This document shows positions 57,680 through 64,000 of a stretch of DNA of 64,000 nt, piece by piece. The notes beneath the pieces were generated by a model that worked only from the letters and a program-made list of their open reading frames with translations, was not told the origin of the DNA and searched no databases. The stretch's first letter is position 1, and each line of letters starts with the position of its first letter. The translations under genes and the position numbers were made by a program. Source of the stretch: Rhizobium sp. SL86 (GTDB lineage Bacteria > Pseudomonadota > Alphaproteobacteria > Rhizobiales > Rhizobiaceae); contig NZ_JAPPRJ010000001.1 of NCBI RefSeq assembly GCF_026672545.1, positions 1,978,501-2,042,500 on the forward strand, read 5' to 3'.

Positions 57680-58542
57680 CGACACAGACCCTTTCGGCAG
57701 TGCTGGCAGAAACCCGCAAGAGATTTGCGGATGCCGGTCTGCCGGATGCGGCGACCGATGCACGGGTTCTCGTTGCCGGGCTTCTGGACCTGTCGTCGAC
57801 CGATATGGTGCTGAACGGCGAGCGGGTTTTGTCCGTCCGGGAGATTGAGCGGATCGACGGTGCTGCGGAACGGCGGATTGCGCGCGAGCCGGTGCACCGC
57901 ATCGTCGGTTTTCGGGAGTTTTATGGCCTACGGTTTATGCTCTCGCCCGAGACGCTGGAGCCAAGGCCTGATACCGAAGTCCTGGTGGATGCGGTTTTGC
58001 AGCATGCTAGGCAGCTGTTCGGATCGCGACCGGGCCGCATTCTTGATCTCGGCACGGGGACGGGCGCCATTCTTCTGGCGCTGCTCAGCGAATTGCCCGG
58101 CTTTTCCGGTGTGGCGGCGGATATCTCCGCCGGGGCCCTTGAAACCGCCCGCCTCAATGCACAGATCAATCACATAAGCGAACGATTTTCTGCCGTGCAG
58201 ACGGACTGGTTCGCGAAGATCGAGGGCCGCTTTGACATAATCGTGTCAAATCCGCCTTATATCAAAACAGACATCATCGCCGAACTGGAGCCGGACGTGC
58301 GGATCTTCGATCCCGACCTTGCTCTTGATGGGGGCACCGATGGTCTTGATGCCTATCGCGCGATTGCGAATGGTGCTGCGGCTTTCCTGTCAGATGATGG
58401 CGTGATCGGTCTGGAGATCGGTTACGATCAGAAACAGGCGGTTACGGATCTCTTCCTGACGCAAGGTTATACTTTGATTGAATCGGTAACCGACTATGGA
58501 GGCAATGACCGTGCGCTGATCTTCGCACGGCAGAAAGCATAG
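57676..58542 (+). CDS. prmC: Release factor glutamine methyltransferase
   Basis: 288 residues. A helical N-terminal domain precedes a class I methyltransferase with SAM motif [16 protein letters not shown] and the NPPY motif (N192-P-P-Y195, in [12 protein letters not shown]) that binds the target glutamine. It methylates the GGQ glutamine of RF1 and RF2. GTG 57676 overlaps the prfA stop by 4 nt. A 329-bp gap follows, containing a structured RNA candidate, before the DUF4167 gene. Confidence 0.95.
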   Translation: MTTQTLSAVLAETRKRFADAGLPDAATDARVLVAGLLDLSSTDMVLNGERVLSVREIERIDGAAERRIAREPVHRIVGFREFYGLRFMLSPETLEPRPDTEVLVDAVLQHARQLFGSRPGRILDLGTGTGAILLALLSELPGFSGVAADISAGALETARLNAQINHISERFSAVQTDWFAKIEGRFDIIVSNPPYIKTDIIAELEPDVRIFDPDLALDGGTDGLDAYRAIANGAAAFLSDDGVIGLEIGYDQKQAVTDLFLTQGYTLIESVTDYGGNDRALIFARQKA

Positions 58543-58620
58543 TCCCGCCCTGGCTTTACCTCCTTTTGCACAAGCGAAAGAAAAGGCTTGGATTTCCAAA
58601 TGAAGCGGGATAGGTTGCAG

Positions 58621-58729
58621 GCACGCACTGGGCGGCTGGGAATGAACGGAGATTCGTTCAGGTTAAGGTCAACCGGACAGCAGCTTTCCTTCGGGGAGCT
58701 TCCAGGGTTGAACATTACCTAGTGCGTGT
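58621..58729 (+). ncRNA. Candidate structured leader RNA upstream of the DUF4167 gene
   Basis: A closing stem CACGCACT/AGTGCGTG (58622-58629 with 58721-58728, 8 bp) encloses about 90 nt. Inside are hairpins TGAACG-GAGATT-CGTTCA (58643-58660), GGTT/AACC (58661-58674), and an arm with a TTCG loop (CTTTCC-TTCG-GGGAG, 58684-58698). The region has no credible protein gene. It could be a cis-acting leader of the DUF4167 gene (140 bp downstream) or an independent sRNA. I do not recognise the family. Confidence 0.4.
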
Positions 58730-58871
58730 ATCACATAAACTGACTTCCACTAGCGGCAGGATGGATGGATCGCACCTGTCCGCGGCACGTGAAGCCTTGT
58801 TTCGGCTTGAAAAGCCGCATGGCCGCGTGGCCCTTAATCAGCAAAGCACAGAGAATTCAGGTGAAAAATCG

Positions 58872-59594
58872 ATGAGGCCAGGACAGCAGAACAAGCGTGG
58901 TCGGGGGCGCGGCAATAACAACAATAACAACAATGGTGGCGGTAACAATTTCAACCGAAAGGGTTCCAACCCGTTGACCCGGACCTACGACAGTTCCGGC
59001 CCCGACATCAAAATCCGCGGTACGGCTCAGCACATTGCCGAAAAATACGCGACTTTGGCCCGCGATGCCCAGAGTGCCGGCGATCGCGTGATGGCGGAAA
59101 ACTATCTGCAGCATGCGGAACATTATAACCGCATCATCGCCGCCGCACAGGCCCAGATGCAGGAGCGTTATCAGCGCGACGAGCGCAATGACGGCAATGA
59201 GCGCGATGGCGACGACATGGATGGCAACGAGATGGACGATAACGTCAACGTCTCGCAGCAGCCCCAACCCCAGCCGCAGCCTGTACAGCAGGCGCCGCGC
59301 CGCTCCGAGCCCCGTGAACCACGCGAGCCTCGCGAACCCCGTCCGCAGCCGGTGGTCGCCGAAGCCGCGCCTGCCATTGACGGCAGTGGTCCGCAGCCGG
59401 TGATCGAAGGCACGCCCGCCGAGGTGGCGATCGAGGAAGAAGGAACGGCTGCTGCACCGCGCGAGCGCCAGCCGCGTCGCCGCACCGCAGCCAACCGGCC
59501 GCGCCGCCCGCGTCGCACCGCCGAAGGTGGTGAAGGCGGCGAATCCTCCGGTGACGAGGCTCCGGCCATGGCCGAAGCCGTTCCCGGCGAATAA
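58872..59594 (+). CDS. DUF4167 domain-containing protein
   Basis: 240 residues. A basic, Asn-rich start (MRPGQQNKRGRGRGNNN then N and G runs) leads to the conserved DUF4167 core (GSNPLTRTYDSSGPDIKIRG; HIAEKYATLARDAQSAGDRV; NYLQHAEHYNRIIAAAQAQM), then an acidic, a Gln/Pro and an Arg/Pro-rich tail with disorder. The RGRG stretch suggests RNA binding, untested. ATG 58872 with AGGTGA upstream is the family start; the ORF from 58722 continues into the structured RNA. A terminator follows. Confidence 0.9.
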   Translation: MRPGQQNKRGRGRGNNNNNNNGGGNNFNRKGSNPLTRTYDSSGPDIKIRGTAQHIAEKYATLARDAQSAGDRVMAENYLQHAEHYNRIIAAAQAQMQERYQRDERNDGNERDGDDMDGNEMDDNVNVSQQPQPQPQPVQQAPRRSEPREPREPREPRPQPVVAEAAPAIDGSGPQPVIEGTPAEVAIEEEGTAAAPRERQPRRRTAANRPRRPRRTAEGGEGGESSGDEAPAMAEAVPGE

Positions 59595-59628
59595 GCCTTG
59601 CCGATTGCAAAATTTGACGAACTGCAAG

Positions 59629-59655
59629 ACCCTGGCGCCATCGCCGGGGTTTTTG
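59629..59655 (+). terminator. Terminator after the DUF4167 gene
   Basis: CCCTGGCG, loop CCAT, CGCCGGGG (one G-U pair), then TTTTTGTTTTTT. Strong rho-independent terminator 35 bp past the stop. Confidence 0.85.
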
Positions 59656-59830
59656 TTTTTTCCATCTTTAAACGGAAAGTTCAGCCTCCCATATCACGCT
59701 CAGAATGCTTCTTCCGCCAAGGTTCCGATGAGGATCTGCGACGGAAGATGCGGGGCTCGCCTTTTGAGGGAGCTCAATCTCAATTGTCGGCCTGTGCCTT
59801 ATAAGGGCAGGGCGATCCAAGGAGGTTCAC

Positions 59831-62431
<2,601 letters not shown>

Positions 62432-62444
62432 ACCCTATGATTGG

Positions 62445-62473
62445 AGGGCCACCCCGCGCGGGTGGCCCTTTTT
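62445..62473 (+). terminator. Terminator after clpB
   Basis: GGGCCACCC, loop CGCGC, GGGTGGCCC, then TTTTT. Begins 14 bases after the clpB stop. Confidence 0.88.
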
Positions 62474-62477
62474 CCTT

Positions 62478-62507
62478 CCGGAGATTGTCATGCCGGAGAT
62501 TATCATG
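62478..62507 (+). repeat. Tandem 15-bp duplication of an initiation site
   Basis: CCGGAGATTGTCATG is followed directly by CCGGAGATTATCATG, differing in one base. Each copy contains GGAG, six spacer bases and an ATG in the same frame, giving two equivalent starts for the downstream gene. Confidence 0.85.
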
Positions 62508-63425
62508 GCGAACCGCGCACCTGTTCTTGCCTTTGCAAGACTTACGCCCGGAGACCGCGTGCGGTTCGTGTCTCCCGCCAGCACGCCGGATCGCGAGGCC
62601 TGCCTCGCGCGGGCCGCGGTGCTGGAGGCTTGGGGTTTGCGGGTCGATTTCGGCCCGCACGCCTTTGCCGAGCACGGATGGTATGCCGGCACGGACGACC
62701 AGCGTCTCGACGATCTGAACCAGGCGTTCCGCGATCCCGAAATCCGCGCCATCTTTGCCACCCGTGGCGGCAGAGGCTCCTACCGCATCGCCGATCGTCT
62801 CGATTTTGATGCCATTCGCCGCGACCCGAAACCGCTGATCGGCTTCAGCGACATCACCGCCCTGCACATGTCGCTGCTGGACCGTCTTGGTCTTTGCGGC
62901 ATTCACGGTGCCCTCTACGGCGATGGGGAAGGGCAGGACGAACCGGACAATTCGGCCGTTCTCCGGCAGATCCTGTTCGGCTCGGAGGAGATCACCTACG
63001 AAGCCCGGGAGGCGGAAGCCACCCATGGCCTGACGACAAGCGGACAGGCCACCGGACCACTGATCGGCGGCAATATGGAAACGCTGGCCACCATGGCCGG
63101 CTGGGCCCTGCCGCCACTGGAAGGGGCGATCCTTCTCCTCGAGGCGGTGGATTGCATGCCGGGTCTGACCGACCGGACACTGACGCTTCTGACGAAAGGC
63201 GGACACCTCGACGGGATTGCCGGCGTTGCTGTCGGGCAGTTCACGCTGAAGTCGCCGGAGAAGGCGGCCAAAATCGTAAAACTGGTTGGTGACTATCTGC
63301 GCCCGCTCGGCATACCGATCCTCGGCGGACTTCCCTTTGGCCATGGCAAACGGCCGCTCAGCGTACTACTCGGCACGATGGCCACTCTGGATGCGGAGGC
63401 CGGGACGCTGCGGGTTTCTGCCTGA
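62490..63425 (+). CDS. LD-carboxypeptidase (S66 family)
   Basis: 311 residues from the first of two starts (62490 or 62505, each in a copy of the tandem repeat). Family S66 features: the nucleophile serine in KPLIGFSDITALH, RVRFVSPAS at the N-terminus, GNMETLATMAGWALPPLEG, the catalytic Glu in ILLLEAVDCMP and the His in GGLPFGHGKRP. It cleaves the L,D bond of tetrapeptides during murein recycling, or processes related peptides. It ends 6 bp from the convergent M23 gene, so two peptidoglycan enzymes meet end to end. Confidence 0.9.
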   Translation: MPEIIMANRAPVLAFARLTPGDRVRFVSPASTPDREACLARAAVLEAWGLRVDFGPHAFAEHGWYAGTDDQRLDDLNQAFRDPEIRAIFATRGGRGSYRIADRLDFDAIRRDPKPLIGFSDITALHMSLLDRLGLCGIHGALYGDGEGQDEPDNSAVLRQILFGSEEITYEAREAEATHGLTTSGQATGPLIGGNMETLATMAGWALPPLEGAILLLEAVDCMPGLTDRTLTLLTKGGHLDGIAGVAVGQFTLKSPEKAAKIVKLVGDYLRPLGIPILGGLPFGHGKRPLSVLLGTMATLDAEAGTLRVSA

Positions 63426-63431
63426 TCTCCG

Positions 63432-64000
63432 TCAGCGGCTGGCAACCTGTTCGGCGTTTTTCGGGTCCAGCAGGGCATCGATGCGTTTGCGCTCTTCGAT
63501 GAAACGCGCGAGCGATTGGCCGGAGAGCGACTTGCCACCCGGCAGGCGCACCTTCATCGCATCCACCTTGGTGCCGTTGACGATGAGTTCGTAATGCAGA
63601 TGGGCGCCGGTTGAAGAGCCCGTCGAGCCGACATAACCGATCACCTGGCCCTGGCGGATGCGCGCACCTTCGCGCACACCCTTGGCGATGGCGCTCTGGT
63701 GGTTGTACGAGGTCTCGTAGCCATTGGTGTGACGGATGATCGTCTGGTTGCCGTAACCGGAGGCCCAGCCGGCCTTTTCGACGATGCCGTCGCCGGTCGC
63801 AATGATCGGCGTGCCGCGCGAGGCCGCCCAGTCCGTGCCGGTATGCATGCGCGAATAACCGAGGATCGGGTGGCGGCGCATGCCGAAACCGGAGGTCAGG
63901 CGACCGTTCGGCACGGGATTGCGCAGCAGAAACTGGCGAATGCTCTTTCCGTCCTGATCGAAATAATCGATCGAATGATCGTCCGGGTTCTGGAAACGGT
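63432..64000 (-). CDS. M23 family metallopeptidase (3' part)
   Basis: The C-terminal LytM domain: zinc ligands in SRMHTGTDWAA (HxxxD) and AHLHYEL (HxH), with TSGFGMRRHPILG and IVEKAGWASGYGNQTIIRH. These domains cut or activate cutting of peptidoglycan cross-bridges. The reading frame is open through base 64000 (ending DQDGKSIRQFLLRNPVP before the domain), so the 5' part lies outside the window; the GTG at 63914 is internal. FtsEX, known to control such LytM factors, is in this window, but a link is not shown. Confidence 0.9.
   Translation of the reverse strand, partial: RFQNPDDHSIDYFDQDGKSIRQFLLRNPVPNGRLTSGFGMRRHPILGYSRMHTGTDWAASRGTPIIATGDGIVEKAGWASGYGNQTIIRHTNGYETSYNHQSAIAKGVREGARIRQGQVIGYVGSTGSSTGAHLHYELIVNGTKVDAMKVRLPGGKSLSGQSLARFIEERKRIDALLDPKNAEQVASR

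Noticed and set aside
58722..58871. N-terminal extension of the DUF4167 protein from ATG 58722
   Set aside because: The extra 50 residues have no family support, overlap the structured RNA, and ATG 58872 has its own AGGTGA.
59660..59830. Heat-shock (RpoH) promoter of clpB
   Set aside because: A CCCATAT is present but no CTTGAA-like -35 at a fitting distance; left unassigned.

Overview
The window reads as a chromosomal segment of a high-GC alphaproteobacterium of the order Hyphomicrobiales, most likely family Rhizobiaceae (Agrobacterium/Rhizobium/Neorhizobium/Shinella type). This rests on the aerobic CobS/CobT cobaltochelatase, CpdR, the TIGR02302/DUF4175 and DUF4167 proteins, a TlpA-type thioredoxin divergent from argH, CTTGAC/CTATAG-like promoters and a palindromic intergenic repeat of rhizobial style. 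Almost all of it is housekeeping sequence. I see no insertion sequence, integrase, prophage, CRISPR array, toxin-antitoxin pair or biosynthetic cluster. Genes are tightly packed, often with 4-8 nt start/stop overlaps. The large overlapping ORFs on opposite strands are GC-driven shadows.

Layout. 1-4.5 kb: cobS (partial), cobT, a phytase-like esterase, a queuosine-precursor transporter and rpmB. 4.7-8.5 kb: DUF3108 protein, EamA exporter, cupin DUF985, gloB and a methyltransferase. 8.5-10.6 kb: hisC and tyrC. 10.6-15.7 kb: intergenic repeat, DUF2125, ChaC-like cyclotransferase, plsC, YdcF-like protein and ftsEX. 15.9-20.4 kb: a membrane-anchored protein, hpt, cpdR and the giant TIGR02302 protein. 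20.6-25.2 kb: lysA, a small lipoprotein, argH, tlpA and a 3-hydroxyacyl-CoA dehydrogenase. 25.4-31.4 kb: a chemoreceptor, etfAB, rhomboid protease, cobalamin adenosyltransferase and a twin-TM protein. 31.4-36.3 kb: SDR, YihY, GluQ-RS, a DNA glycosylase, HNH endonuclease, DsbB and tRNA-Leu(CAA). 36.3-40 kb: two small secreted proteins, then a CelD-type acetyltransferase coupled to a polysaccharide flippase; this is the most accessory-looking stretch. 40-46.4 kb: secA, a parvulin PPIase, argJ, GNAT and mutT. 46.4-51.7 kb: an orphan Flp pilin pair, methyltransferase, comF, glutaredoxin, nitrilase-family amidase, DUF1178, DUF3291 and ubiG. 52-64 kb: SH3 protein, lysC, ptsP, prfA, prmC, DUF4167, clpB, LD-carboxypeptidase and an M23 peptidase that runs off the end.

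Functional threads: aerobic cobalamin synthesis and activation (cobS, cobT, adenosyltransferase); amino-acid synthesis (hisC/tyrC, lysA, argH, argJ, lysC); glutathione and thiol metabolism (gloB, ChaC-like, glutaredoxin, Nit-type amidase, TlpA, DsbB); envelope, division and cell-cycle control (ftsEX, cpdR, M23 peptidase, LD-carboxypeptidase, TIGR02302).

No clearly new multi-gene system was found. The most interesting signals are RNA-level: an H-type pseudoknot, with the general layout of a preQ1-I riboswitch, that overlaps the start codon of the queuosine-precursor transporter gene; and a roughly 110-nt branched structured leader upstream of the DUF4167 gene. Others are a tandemly duplicated translation-initiation site, an operator-like palindrome next to a DnaA box ahead of the orphan pilin pair, and a TTAACCAT half-site upstream of cpdR.
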